A stretch of DNA of 25,282 bases from JAPXSY01 sp034003585. GTDB lineage: Bacteria; Verrucomicrobiota; Kiritimatiellia; RFP12; UBA1067. The stretch is from NCBI GenBank assembly GCA_034003585.1, contig JAVEYH010000043.1:1-25282 (forward strand), given 5' to 3'. Both the position numbers and the translations under genes were made by a program. Under the pieces are notes generated by a model. That model ran no database searches, was not told the DNA's origin, and saw nothing but the letters and a program-made list of their open reading frames with translations. This document shows positions 7,812 to 15,806 of the stretch, one piece after another. Within the stretch, counting starts at the first letter, position 1. Every line of letters starts with the position of its first letter.

Positions 7812-9977
7812 TTACCGGCCTTTCCCCTTTTTTTGTTTGCCGGAGGGGCCCGGGCCGCCCTGAATCACCAGGGCCAGAAATTCCCGCGCGGGCACCAGAT
7901 GGCGCCAGAGGAACGCCTGCATGCAGTCTTCCGCGGCCACGGCGTCACGTACGATCGCGGCGTCCCCCTCGCCCGAAACGCCCTGGATGACGAGCGGCGC
8001 CGGCACCCCGGGATCCGACGGCTGCCGCGCCCGGAGCGTCAGACGCGCCACGGTTTGCGTTCCGGTCAGGGTTGGGCCCCGCACCTCGAACCCCGCGGCC
8101 GGTTCCCGGATGCGGAATGTGATGGGGCCGGTGAACCCGTCCTTGCGGATGGCGTGAACCGTGACCGGCGCCTCCCCGCCGCGCCGCACGGCCACGCGTG
8201 ACGGCACCACGCGAAGCGCGAAATCCGGCTGCGGCTCGCTGAGCCGCAGCCGGTAGCCGGAGGCCTCGCCGCCCTGATGCTGCGCGTCCCGGAGATGCGC
8301 CGCATACATGCCGTCCGCGGGAAGGGTGACGCGCACGCAGGCGTCCGCGTGGTGCGTGTCCAGTCCGGAACCCAAATCCTCCTGATCGTCATTCCACGCC
8401 AGGGTCCGCCCCTGGTCGTCCGTGATCTTCAGCCAGGAATCGAGGGACGAGCCGAGGCGCCGCGCGGTGACCTCCGCCACGATCTCCTGTCCCGCCCGGC
8501 CGCGGAAGGAGAAGACATCCAGATCGCCCGGCATGCCGATCGTGCCGTTCATCACGATCGGCAGGCCCACCGCTTGCGCGCGCTTCAGCGTGTTGTTGGG
8601 TTCGTGCTCCATTCCGTCGGGTAAAGCACTGACCTCAAACGCGAAGGGATTGGAACGCGCTCCGCCCAGCCCCGCCGCCGTGAGCGGTTGCAAGCCCGGA
8701 CGCCACGCCCGCAAGTCGGGGGTCAGACGCGTCTCCGCGAGATTGAACCCCTTGACCTCGACCGCCGCATCGACCCCGGCCTGCCCGCCGAGCGGGAACG
8801 CGCTCGTCACAAACGGCAGCTCGCCGAGGGTCATCCGGTACACGAAATCCTCGCGGCCGCGGAAAATCGCGTCGTGGATCGCCAGCACGTACTCGCCGTT
8901 CGCGGGGATTTCGCAGTACAGGACGGGGTCCGGGTTGAAGCGGTAATCGTCGTTGTACGCCACCTCGCGGCCCTGGGCGTCGCACAGCACCAGCACAGGC
9001 TGGAACCAACCGGGAACCGCGTCCGCCAAATACGGGACGAGCGCGCGCGCCAGCACCGTCACCACCAGCCGCTGGCCGCGCCGCCCCTCAAACCGGTACC
9101 GGTCGACCGAACCGGAGGCGATCTGGCCGTTGACCGTGCAGGGCGGCGTGATCCGCACCTCGCGGTCATCCACATCCGTCAGCGCGCCCGGCCCCGCCAT
9201 GCCCGCCACCATCTGGACCATCTCCTCGTCCTGCTCCATCATCCCGCGCCGTTCCCGCCTCTTGCCAGCCGCACCCCTTTTCCGGCCGGAGGTGCTGCGC
9301 AGACTCTGGGCCTCCTTCCCGAGAATCTGCTTCGGACTGGTGGGGAGCGGTTCGGACGTGACTTCCGGCAACGCACCCACGTGAAACGCGAGCGGATTGG
9401 ACAGCCCGCGCGGCGTCACCAGCCGGATTTCGCGGGGGCCCGGCGGCGTGCCGCGTTCGACCGCGATCTCGACCGTCACGAGGTTGGCGATGGAGGCGCA
9501 CTGCGGCTGCTGCACGTAGTTCCGGATCAGCGTCTCCAGACGCGCCGCCAGATTGGTGATTGGCGCGTCGCGGCGCGCTTTGGGCATCGCCCGGATCTCG
9601 TTCCATTGCTCCCGAAGCAGTTGCATCTCCTGCGGGTTCATGCGCCGGTTGTACTCGATGAGGCGCCCTTTCACTCCCGATCCCGCAACGGTGACGCCGT
9701 TGACCCCCTCGAGTCCCTGGCCCCCCAGCGTGCAGCGGAAAACCGTGCCCGCCTGTCCGCCCGCCGGAAACACGAAGCCGATGTAGGCGGATTGCTGGGC
9801 GCGCAGGAAAACCGGCAGCACGGCCAGCAGCGCGCAGAGCGCCCGCGCCCGCGGCATCAGCCGCCGCGGTCTTTCCCTTCCCGCAACGCGCGCGTTGGGC
9901 GGTGCGTGCCGGGCGTTGTCCGTTCCCCCATCGCTCGCTTCCGCTCCGCGGGCGGCGGATTGGCCCTGTCCCGTCAT
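7812..9977 (-). CDS. secreted protein with two PPC (pre-peptidase C-terminal) domains
   Basis: A 721-aa extracytoplasmic protein of the kind found beside DUF1501/DUF1549 genes in planctomycete-like bacteria; the precise role is unknown. A hydrophobic signal (MPRARALCALLAVLPVFLRAQ) lies about 40 residues in. Two PPC beta-sandwich domains are visible: one around 280-400 (VNGQIASGSVDRYRFEGRRG through ANGEYVLAIHD), the other around 480-600 (MNGTIGMPGDLDVFSFRGRAG through ADGMYAAHL). Between them are segments containing FPLGGQAG, a motif shared with the N-terminus (FPAGGQAG). Start: ATG 9977 has AAAGGGTGG just upstream. GTG 9992 would overlap the preceding stop as GTGA and could be translationally coupled. 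ATG 9857, directly before the signal peptide, is a third option. Confidence 0.87.
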   Translation of the reverse strand: MTGQGQSAARGAEASDGGTDNARHAPPNARVAGRERPRRLMPRARALCALLAVLPVFLRAQQSAYIGFVFPAGGQAGTVFRCTLGGQGLEGVNGVTVAGSGVKGRLIEYNRRMNPQEMQLLREQWNEIRAMPKARRDAPITNLAARLETLIRNYVQQPQCASIANLVTVEIAVERGTPPGPREIRLVTPRGLSNPLAFHVGALPEVTSEPLPTSPKQILGKEAQSLRSTSGRKRGAAGKRRERRGMMEQDEEMVQMVAGMAGPGALTDVDDREVRITPPCTVNGQIASGSVDRYRFEGRRGQRLVVTVLARALVPYLADAVPGWFQPVLVLCDAQGREVAYNDDYRFNPDPVLYCEIPANGEYVLAIHDAIFRGREDFVYRMTLGELPFVTSAFPLGGQAGVDAAVEVKGFNLAETRLTPDLRAWRPGLQPLTAAGLGGARSNPFAFEVSALPDGMEHEPNNTLKRAQAVGLPIVMNGTIGMPGDLDVFSFRGRAGQEIVAEVTARRLGSSLDSWLKITDDQGRTLAWNDDQEDLGSGLDTHHADACVRVTLPADGMYAAHLRDAQHQGGEASGYRLRLSEPQPDFALRVVPSRVAVRRGGEAPVTVHAIRKDGFTGPITFRIREPAAGFEVRGPTLTGTQTVARLTLRARQPSDPGVPAPLVIQGVSGEGDAAIVRDAVAAEDCMQAFLWRHLVPAREFLALVIQGGPGPSGKQKKGKGR

Positions 9978-9988
9978 ATCCCACCCTT

Positions 9989-11320
9989 TCACATAATCTC
10001 TTTCAGGAGTCCCGCGCTCTTCGCGCCCGCCTCGCGCACATCTAGCACACGCGCGTCGGCCCCTTCGGGATGCGGCAGCGCGGCCCCGGTGTCGATCCCG
10101 GCGAGTTCATAAATGGAGCCCAGCAGATCGATCGGATAGACGGGACGTTCCGCCACCTCCTCGCCCTTGGCGGTCGAGGCGCCGACCAGCCGCCCGCCTT
10201 GGAAGCCCCCGCCCGCGACCAGCACCGAGAATACGTTGCCGAAGTGGTTGCGCCCGCCGTTCCAGGGCGGCTGCCAGTCCACTTTGGGCGTGCGGCCGAA
10301 TTCGCCGCAGCACCAGACGAGCGTGCTTTCCAGCAGCCCGCGTTCCGCCAGATCCTGCAACAGCGCGGCAAGCCCCTGATCCAACTGCGGGCATTGCCGG
10401 TTCATGGTCTGGAAATGGTTGGAATGGGTGTCCCATCCGCCCGGATAGTTGATCGTGATGTACGGCACGCCCACCTCCACCAGACGTCGTGCCGCGAGAC
10501 AATCCTGACCGAACGTGTGGCGGCCATACCGGTCGCGGAGCGTCGCCTCCTCTTTCGACAGGTCGAAGACCTCGCGGCCCTGACCGAGGACCAGGTCGTA
10601 GGCGCGTTTCTCCGCCTCGCGCGCCGCCGCCAATTCGGGATGTCCCGGCAGGGCGTTACCCAGCGTGTTGAGCGAGGAGAGCAGCCCGCGCCGCGCTTCC
10701 TGCCGCTGATCGGTGATGCCGCGCGCGATTACGCCTTCGACTTCGAAGCGCGGAGCATTGGGGTCGCCGCCGGTCGCGAACGGCTTGCAGCGCGAACCGA
10801 GGAATCCGGCTTCGGAAAAGCGGCCTTGGGGCTGCGTCAGCACCACGTAGGGGGGAATCAGTCCCGCGTAACCCGCCGCCTCGCCTTTGAACAGGGCGAA
10901 GACCGCACCGATCGCGGGGTACGCCAGCCGCTGCCCCGGCATATGCCCGGTCTGCATCAGATACGCCGCGGTCTCGTGCCCGTTGTTGCGGTGCGTCATG
11001 CTGCGGATGATCGAAAACTTGTCGGCCTGCTGAGCAAGCTTCGGGAAAAGCGCGCCGAGGCGGATGCCGTCCACGTTGGTGGGAATGACCTCCCGGAACG
11101 CGCCGGTGTAGTCATAGCCCGCGTCCGGCTTCGGGTCCCAGGTGTCGGTGTGGGACATGCCGCCCCAGAGAAAAACCTGGATCACCGATTTCGCGGTCGC
11201 CTTGCGCGGCGCAGGCGCGTTCTGACCGCGAACGGTCCGTCCGGGCCACACCGCCACGGCCGCGCCGCATAAGCCGGTCCGCAGCAGATCGCGGCGGGTG
11301 AACGGATTCTTCTTTCGCAT
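9989..11320 (-). CDS. DUF1501 domain-containing protein (Tat signal)
   Basis: A 443-aa exported member of the DUF1501 family, which is distantly related to sulfatase and alkaline phosphatase folds; its enzymatic activity is not established. The N-terminus has TRRDLLRTGLCGAAVAVWPG, a twin-arginine signal. Family landmarks are FLWGGMSHTDTWDPKPD near 60, NYPGGWDTHSNHF near 290, CCGEFGRTPKVD near 340, and GRNHFGNVFSVLVAGGG near 360. ATG 11320 was chosen because a strong GGAGGAGAGG precedes it; the open frame continues 13 codons upstream into the end of the preceding gene. It starts 13 nt after the DUF1549 stop and is followed by the PPC gene, forming a three-gene operon. Confidence 0.93.
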   Translation of the reverse strand: MRKKNPFTRRDLLRTGLCGAAVAVWPGRTVRGQNAPAPRKATAKSVIQVFLWGGMSHTDTWDPKPDAGYDYTGAFREVIPTNVDGIRLGALFPKLAQQADKFSIIRSMTHRNNGHETAAYLMQTGHMPGQRLAYPAIGAVFALFKGEAAGYAGLIPPYVVLTQPQGRFSEAGFLGSRCKPFATGGDPNAPRFEVEGVIARGITDQRQEARRGLLSSLNTLGNALPGHPELAAAREAEKRAYDLVLGQGREVFDLSKEEATLRDRYGRHTFGQDCLAARRLVEVGVPYITINYPGGWDTHSNHFQTMNRQCPQLDQGLAALLQDLAERGLLESTLVWCCGEFGRTPKVDWQPPWNGGRNHFGNVFSVLVAGGGFQGGRLVGASTAKGEEVAERPVYPIDLLGSIYELAGIDTGAALPHPEGADARVLDVREAGAKSAGLLKEIM

Positions 11321-11333
11321 ACGCCTCTCCTCC

Positions 11334-12899
11334 TCAGTGCCGGTAGAGAAACTCGTCACTGTTGATCAGCGCCCAGACGAGATCCACGCCCGCCGCACCG
11401 CCTTCCACCACCCCGGACCGCATGTAGCGTTCGAAGGCCTCGATCTCCGCGGCGGACGGGAACCGCGAGAGGGTCGTGAGATAGGCCTCCTCGATCATGG
11501 CGCGCGTGCCCCGTTTGCCGCCGAACATCCGGCGCAGTACCGGTCCGGTCTCGAGCTTCCGCTGGATGTGGCTCGAGTTGAGCAGGTGCATGCGCTGCGC
11601 GGGCGACGCGCGGCTGATCCGCTCGCTCGCGAGGCCGGTGGCGCGCGCCGGCCGTCCGAACAGTTCCAGGAACGGGCTGGTGATCGACCCGTCCGGCAGC
11701 GAGACCGCCGGCTTGTTGGCGGGGATGAAGGTGAAGGGTTCGGGAATCGCGCTGGTGTAAAGGTCCGACGTGCCGGTGACTTTGTTGATCGCGTCGATCA
11801 GCACCTCCGCGTCGAGCTGGCGCAGCGGATAGCAGGCGAACAGCGGCGCGGCGGACGCGACCTGCCCGGACGGGAACACCGGCGAGAGCTGGTAGGTGCG
11901 GGAGGTGAGGATCAGGCGGCAGAGACGGCGCATGTCGTAGCCGTCGCGCACGAACTCGCGCTGCAGCCGCTCCAGCAGATCGGGGTGGCTGGGCGGATTG
12001 TCGGGCCGGATGTCGTCCGGCTCGTGAATGATGCCGCGGCCGAGCAGCCAATACCAGACGCGGTTGACCAGCGCTCGCGTGAACCACGGGTTCTGCGGCG
12101 TGATCAGCCACTCGGCGAACGCCGCCCGCGGGTCACGGCCGGGTTTCAGGCGGACTGTCGTTCCGTCCGGCAGACGCCCGGTCGGCACGGTCAGGGGCTG
12201 TTCGGGATCCCAAAAGACGATCTCCTCTTTCCACTCCCGGGTGGGCTTGTACCGCACCTGCGAGAAGAACACTGCGAGGTCGGCCAGCCTGTTGGAGGGC
12301 CAGTGCTCAGTCCGCGCGCCCATCAGCGTGAGCGCGGCGGCGGAGGCGAGCCCTTCCGGCGAACGGTCCGGCGTGGCGCGGTAGAAGTTCACCGGGCCGA
12401 CGCGGAAATTGCTGCCGTTGGACAGCAGCAGCTCGCGCGCGAAACAGTCGTACGGCTTGTTGTCGCGCATCGCGGCGCGGATCCAGCGGTGATACGCCTG
12501 AGCGGCGTTGGGCCAGAGGTTGACGGGAAACTCCGCCTTGACGCGCAGCAAATCACTCCAGCGCATGGCCCAGTAGTCGGCGAATTCGTCGCGCTCCAGC
12601 AGACGGTCGATCAGCGCCGTACGTTTGTTCAGCGAGGCGTCGCTGAGAAAAGTGCGGGCCTCGTCCGCGGTCGGCAGCGTGCCGAGGATGTCCAGATAGG
12701 CGCGGCGCAGGAAAACCGCATCCGTGCAGTAGACCGGCGTGATACCGTGGCGCGTCAGTTTCCGGAAGACCGGCGCGTCGACCGGGTTCTCGGGCGTGGG
12801 CGTGCTTGCCTGACGGAAAAGCGCAACCTCGGGTTCCGGCGCGCCGAAACCCGCCCGCACCGCGCACACCGCACTGATCAGCCAGACGCTCCGCCGCAT
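11334..12899 (-). CDS. DUF1549 and DUF1553 domain-containing protein
   Basis: A 521-aa exported protein of the planctomycete-type DUF1549/DUF1553 family, usually paired with DUF1501; its activity is unknown. A short signal peptide (MRRSVWLISAVCAVRAGFGA) leads into DUF1549, recognisable by RRAYLDILGTLPTADEA near 60 and the YWAMRWSDLLRVK segment. DUF1553 is marked by NPWFTRALVNRVWYWLLGRGI and SHPDLLERLQREFV around 280-330, RLILTSRTYQLS near 345, and the C-terminal ALINSDEFLYRH. It is shorter than many relatives, which carry PSCyt1 or LamG domains that are absent here. ATG 12899 is preferred over GTG 12920 because GGGGG lies about 8 nt upstream of it. First gene of the cassette. Confidence 0.93.
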   Translation of the reverse strand: MRRSVWLISAVCAVRAGFGAPEPEVALFRQASTPTPENPVDAPVFRKLTRHGITPVYCTDAVFLRRAYLDILGTLPTADEARTFLSDASLNKRTALIDRLLERDEFADYWAMRWSDLLRVKAEFPVNLWPNAAQAYHRWIRAAMRDNKPYDCFARELLLSNGSNFRVGPVNFYRATPDRSPEGLASAAALTLMGARTEHWPSNRLADLAVFFSQVRYKPTREWKEEIVFWDPEQPLTVPTGRLPDGTTVRLKPGRDPRAAFAEWLITPQNPWFTRALVNRVWYWLLGRGIIHEPDDIRPDNPPSHPDLLERLQREFVRDGYDMRRLCRLILTSRTYQLSPVFPSGQVASAAPLFACYPLRQLDAEVLIDAINKVTGTSDLYTSAIPEPFTFIPANKPAVSLPDGSITSPFLELFGRPARATGLASERISRASPAQRMHLLNSSHIQRKLETGPVLRRMFGGKRGTRAMIEEAYLTTLSRFPSAAEIEAFERYMRSGVVEGGAAGVDLVWALINSDEFLYRH

Positions 12900-12940
12900 G
12901 GTATGGCCCCCTGTCCGCACACTCCACCACAGATGCGCGT

Positions 12941-12969
12941 ATCGTACACGTAAACGGCGGGCCGGCCAA
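12941..12969 (-). promoter_or_regulatory. candidate promoter for the DUF1549-DUF1501-PPC operon
   Basis: On the minus strand, TTGGCC (12964-12969) and TACGAT (12941-12946) are separated by exactly 17 nt, each matching the consensus hexamer at four of six positions. It lies about 40 nt before the ATG at 12899 and after the end of the lipoprotein array. The same -35 hexamer appears in the candidate rpsA promoter. Confidence 0.4.
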
Positions 12970-12989
12970 ATTATTTCCCTGCGCCCGGC

Positions 12990-13396
12990 TCAGAAATTCG
13001 GAAGTTGGAGGGCGTCGGGCAGCGGGACGTCCCGGACCGCGCCGGGCTTCGGCCGCCGGACCGGCAGTTTTGCGGGATCGAGCTTCAGCACTTCCGCCGC
13101 CAGCATGTCGGCCAGGATCTCCAGAATGTAGTCTCCCCAGGGAACCCCTTTGGGCGCTTCGAAGACGGTCACCGATTTCTTGGGCACGTCCGACGGTCCG
13201 GGAATCGAAATCAGGCCGAGCGGCGTCAAAAAGGACACCCAGGTCTTCTCCTCGCCTTTCACGGTCGCGGCTGTGCCGTAAAGCGTCTCGCCGGAATCAT
13301 CCCGCACGCAAAGATCGAGCTCGAAAAGGCTGGTGATCGGATAGGAGGGAAGAATCGACGGCGAGAGGGTCAGGGTCAGCAGTTCCGTAATGATCA
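12990..13396 (-). CDS. array lipoprotein, type A copy 1 (5' part lost in gap)
   Basis: The C-terminal ~135 residues of a paralog of the gene at 14916-15701. Shared blocks are FELDLCVRDDSGETLYG, GPSDVPKKSVT, DMLAAEVLKLDPAKLPVRRP and the family tail PLPDALQLPNF. An internal ATG at 13307 opens a short frame, but homology continues upstream to the N run, so the true start is in the gap. By comparison with the full copy, about 126 residues including the lipoprotein signal are missing. Function unknown. Last gene of the array in transcription order. Confidence 0.8.
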
Positions 13397-13496
13397 NNNN
13401 NNNNNNNNNNNNNNNNNNNNNNNNNNNNNNNNNNNNNNNNNNNNNNNNNNNNNNNNNNNNNNNNNNNNNNNNNNNNNNNNNNNNNNNNNNNNNNNN
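13397..13496. other. assembly gap of 100 N inside the tandem array
   Basis: Exactly 100 N, which looks like a placeholder of unknown length. The left flank stops inside a type A gene and the right flank inside a type B gene. If the array keeps its 38-nt spacer and gene lengths, about 620 bp should be missing (about 205 for the B end, 38 spacer, 379 for the A start). A different number of copies is possible. Confidence 0.97.
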
Positions 13497-14065
13497 TCCG
13501 ACTCGCCGGGCACGCCGAGCAGGGCGAATGGCGTATACATGCTGATTGACTTGAATTCGCAGGCTGAACAGGCCGCCTTGCCGAAAACGCGATCCTCGCC
13601 CGCGTCCAGCGTGATGTCGAAGTCCTGGTGAAACTCATGCGGCGGCCAGCAGGGGAAAACCATTCCGGCCAGGCCCAGTGTCAGGATCAGCAGCGGGAGC
13701 TCCTTGGGTTTGTCCTGCACCTGATACGCGATGCGGGCCGTACACGGAACCGCTTTCGGCTCGCGGCTGAACAACTGGGGATACCGGTTTTCCGCGCGGC
13801 GCGTCAACTCTTTGCCGAAGCCGCCGTCCCGCCAGGTCTCGGGGACATGGTAGCAGGTGTCCCCTTCCAAGTAACGGGGGCTCCGTCTGCACGCTTGGCA
13901 AACCAGCTCCACCTTTTCCAGCGTGAACGGTTTGGCGACCTTCTCCGGCACGGTCACCTGACTCCGTTCCTTGAACCGCATACCGACGGATTCGCATCCG
14001 GCGAACAGCAGCCCGGCGACGCCCGTTAAACAGAGGAACCGTATTTTTGTATCTGTGTGTGTCAT
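13497..14065 (-). CDS. array lipoprotein, type B copy 1 (3' part lost in gap)
   Basis: About 189 residues of a predicted lipoprotein, truncated by the gap. The signal KIRFLCLTGVAGLLFAGC has its lipobox Cys at 24, so it should be anchored in a membrane by lipid. The mature part holds a CQAC pair near 56-59, a RYPQLFSREPKAVP block, a hydrophobic stretch (LPLLILTLGLAGMVFPCW) and FGKAACSACEF. It closely resembles the complete copy at 14104-14877. The start ATG is preceded by AAGGAGGGGAAAGGG, a strong ribosome binding site. No family name is recognised. Confidence 0.85.
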
Positions 14066-14103
14066 GCCCTTTCCCCTCCTTCAGCCCATCGGCTACGCCT
14101 GCG

Positions 14104-14877
14104 TCAGAAATTCGGCAACGGAAACGTGTCGGGAAGCGGGACTTCCCGCACGGCGCCGGGCTTCGTCCGCCGGGCCGGCAGGCTGGCGGGATCGGTCTTG
14201 ACCAGCACGGCCGCGATGGATTCCACGATCTCGTCGAGGATCGCATCGCGTTCGCGTTCTTGAAAATTCTTGTCGGCCCATGCCATCACACCGCTCTTCT
14301 TCGGGATGTCCGACTCTCCGGGCACGCCGAGCATGGCGAACGGGGTATAAAAACTCATCCATCTGAACTCGCAGGCCGAACAGTCGGCACTCCCAAAGAT
14401 TTGCCCCTCGCCCGCGTCCAGCGTGATGTGAAAATTCCGGTGTTCCTCGTCCGGAGGCCAAGACGGGAAAACGAGTCCGGCAAGGGTCAGCGTCATCAGG
14501 AAGAGCGGTATCCCCTTGCTCTTCATGACGGTCTCATGATCGATGCGCACCGTGAACGGAACCGCTTTCGGATCGCGGCTGAACAACTGGGGGTACCGGG
14601 TTTCCGCGCGTCGCGTCAGATCGTCGCCGAAGTCATTGTCCCGCTGTCGTCCGGCCAGAGGGGGGCAACTGACCCCCTCCTTATAATGCGGGCTGTTTCG
14701 GTCGGCTTTGCTGGTCAGTTCCACCCGCTCCAGACAAAAGGGTTTGGCGATCTTCTCCGGCACGGTCACCTGGCTCCGCTCCTTGAAACGCATGCCGACC
14801 GACATGCATCCGGCGAGCAGCAGCCCGGCGACGCCCGTTAAACAGAGGAACCGTATTTTTGTATCTGTTTGTGTCAT
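14104..14877 (-). CDS. array lipoprotein, type B copy 2
   Basis: A complete 257-aa predicted lipoprotein (lipobox LLAGC, Cys24) of unknown function. Residues 25-48 (VGMRFKERSQVTVPEKIAKPF) are nearly identical to copy 1. The middle carries RYPQLFSRDPKAVPF, a hydrophobic stretch (GIPLFLMTLTLAGLVFPSW) and CSACEF, then FYTPFAMLGVPGESDIPKKS. The tail (LPARRTKPGAVREVPLPD then LPNF) is shared with type A copies although the preceding ~60 residues differ. It starts 38 nt after the stop of the type A gene upstream and ends 38 nt before the next start. The ribosome binding site is AAGGAGGGGAA. Confidence 0.87.
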   Translation of the reverse strand: MTQTDTKIRFLCLTGVAGLLLAGCMSVGMRFKERSQVTVPEKIAKPFCLERVELTSKADRNSPHYKEGVSCPPLAGRQRDNDFGDDLTRRAETRYPQLFSRDPKAVPFTVRIDHETVMKSKGIPLFLMTLTLAGLVFPSWPPDEEHRNFHITLDAGEGQIFGSADCSACEFRWMSFYTPFAMLGVPGESDIPKKSGVMAWADKNFQERERDAILDEIVESIAAVLVKTDPASLPARRTKPGAVREVPLPDTFPLPNF

Positions 14878-14915
14878 TCCCGTTCCCCTCCTTCAGCCCG
14901 CCGCCCGCGCCCGGA

Positions 14916-15701
14916 TCAGAAATTCGGCAACTGGAACGTGTCGGGCAACGGGACTTCCCGCACGGCGCCGGGCTTCGGCCGCCGGACCGGCAGTTTGGCG
15001 GGGTCGAGTTTCAGCACCTCCGCCGCCAGCATGTCGGTCAGGACTTCCAGAATGTGGTCCCCCCAGGGAACCGTTTTGGTCGCTTCGATGATGGTCACCG
15101 ATTTTTTGGGCACGTCCGAGGGTCCGGGGATCGGAATCAGGCCGAACGGCGTGAACAGGGTCAGCCAGGTCTTCTCCTGGCCTTTCACGGTGGCGGCTTT
15201 GCCGTAAAGCGTCTCGCCGGAATCATCCCGCACGCAGAGATCGAGTTCAAAGGGGCTGGTGACCGGATAGGAGGGGAGGATCAGCGGCGAGATGGCCAGG
15301 GTCAACAGTTCCGTAATGATCAATCCGGCCATCTCGTCCTTGCGGTCGACCACCACTTCGACGGAAAGGGGAGACGCCTTGGGGTCGTCGCCGAACAGTT
15401 GCGGATGACGCGAAACCAGCTTTTCCCGGAAGGCGTATTCGAAGTCTTGGGGCAGCCACCACACGACATGGGCGCAAGGCTCGGGCAACCTTTTCTCGCG
15501 CATGGCCTGCAGGCACGTTCTGCAGCACAGCGAAACTTTTTCCACCTTGTACCTCCGCGCGACCTTTTCCGGTGGATGGACCTCGGGACGTCCCTTGACC
15601 ACGATCCGGCTTGAAAAACACCCGCCACATCCCGCCGCGAGCAGCAGCCCGGCGACGCCCGTTAAACAGAAACCCCGAATTTTTGTCTCTGCGTGTGTCA
15701 T
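14916..15701 (-). CDS. array lipoprotein, type A copy 2
   Basis: A complete 261-aa predicted lipoprotein (KIRGFCLTGVAGLLLAAGC, Cys25). The signal is shared with type B, but the mature part differs: CCRTC near 59-63, CAHVVWWLPQDFEYAF, SRHPQLFGDDPKASPL, a hydrophobic segment (LIITELLTLAISPLILPSY), FELDLCVRDDSGETLYG, GPSDVPKKS and the tail PLPDTFQLPNF. Function unknown. It is the first full lipoprotein gene after the 617-aa gene and is preceded by the 66-nt tail stub plus a 38-nt spacer. Its ribosome binding site, AAGGAAGGGAA, is slightly weaker than those of type B. Confidence 0.87.
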   Translation of the reverse strand: MTHAETKIRGFCLTGVAGLLLAAGCGGCFSSRIVVKGRPEVHPPEKVARRYKVEKVSLCCRTCLQAMREKRLPEPCAHVVWWLPQDFEYAFREKLVSRHPQLFGDDPKASPLSVEVVVDRKDEMAGLIITELLTLAISPLILPSYPVTSPFELDLCVRDDSGETLYGKAATVKGQEKTWLTLFTPFGLIPIPGPSDVPKKSVTIIEATKTVPWGDHILEVLTDMLAAEVLKLDPAKLPVRRPKPGAVREVPLPDTFQLPNF

Positions 15702-15739
15702 TCCCGTTCCCTTCCTTCAGCCCGCCGCCCGCGCCCGGA

Positions 15740-15805
15740 TCAGAAATTCGGCAACTGGAACGTGTCGGGCAGCGGGACTTCCCGCACGGCGCTAGGCTTC
15801 GGCCG
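15740..15805 (-). pseudogene. 3'-tail stub of a fifth array lipoprotein gene
   Basis: Sixty-six bp matching the end of the type A genes, including the stop codon. It translates as RPKPSAVREVPLPDTFQLPNF and differs from copy 2 at three positions. It also shares the 38-nt spacer that follows. Identity to the array ends abruptly at 15805; the next bases lead into the stop codon of the 617-aa gene (15807-15809). There is no start or body, so this is a recombination remnant. Confidence 0.88.
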
Positions 15806-15806
15806 A

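Noticed and set aside
11298..12953. Long plus-strand open frames opposite the DUF1501/DUF1549/PPC genes (also 8688-10112 and 10070-11272)
   Set aside because: They are Arg/Ala/Gly-rich translations without recognisable motifs, opposite genes with clear family signatures.
12990..15701. Reading the lipoprotein array as a mobile element or integron cassette array
   Set aside because: There is no transposase, integrase or attC-like palindrome, and the 38-nt spacers contain only the ribosome binding site region. Tandem duplication by homologous recombination explains the pattern.
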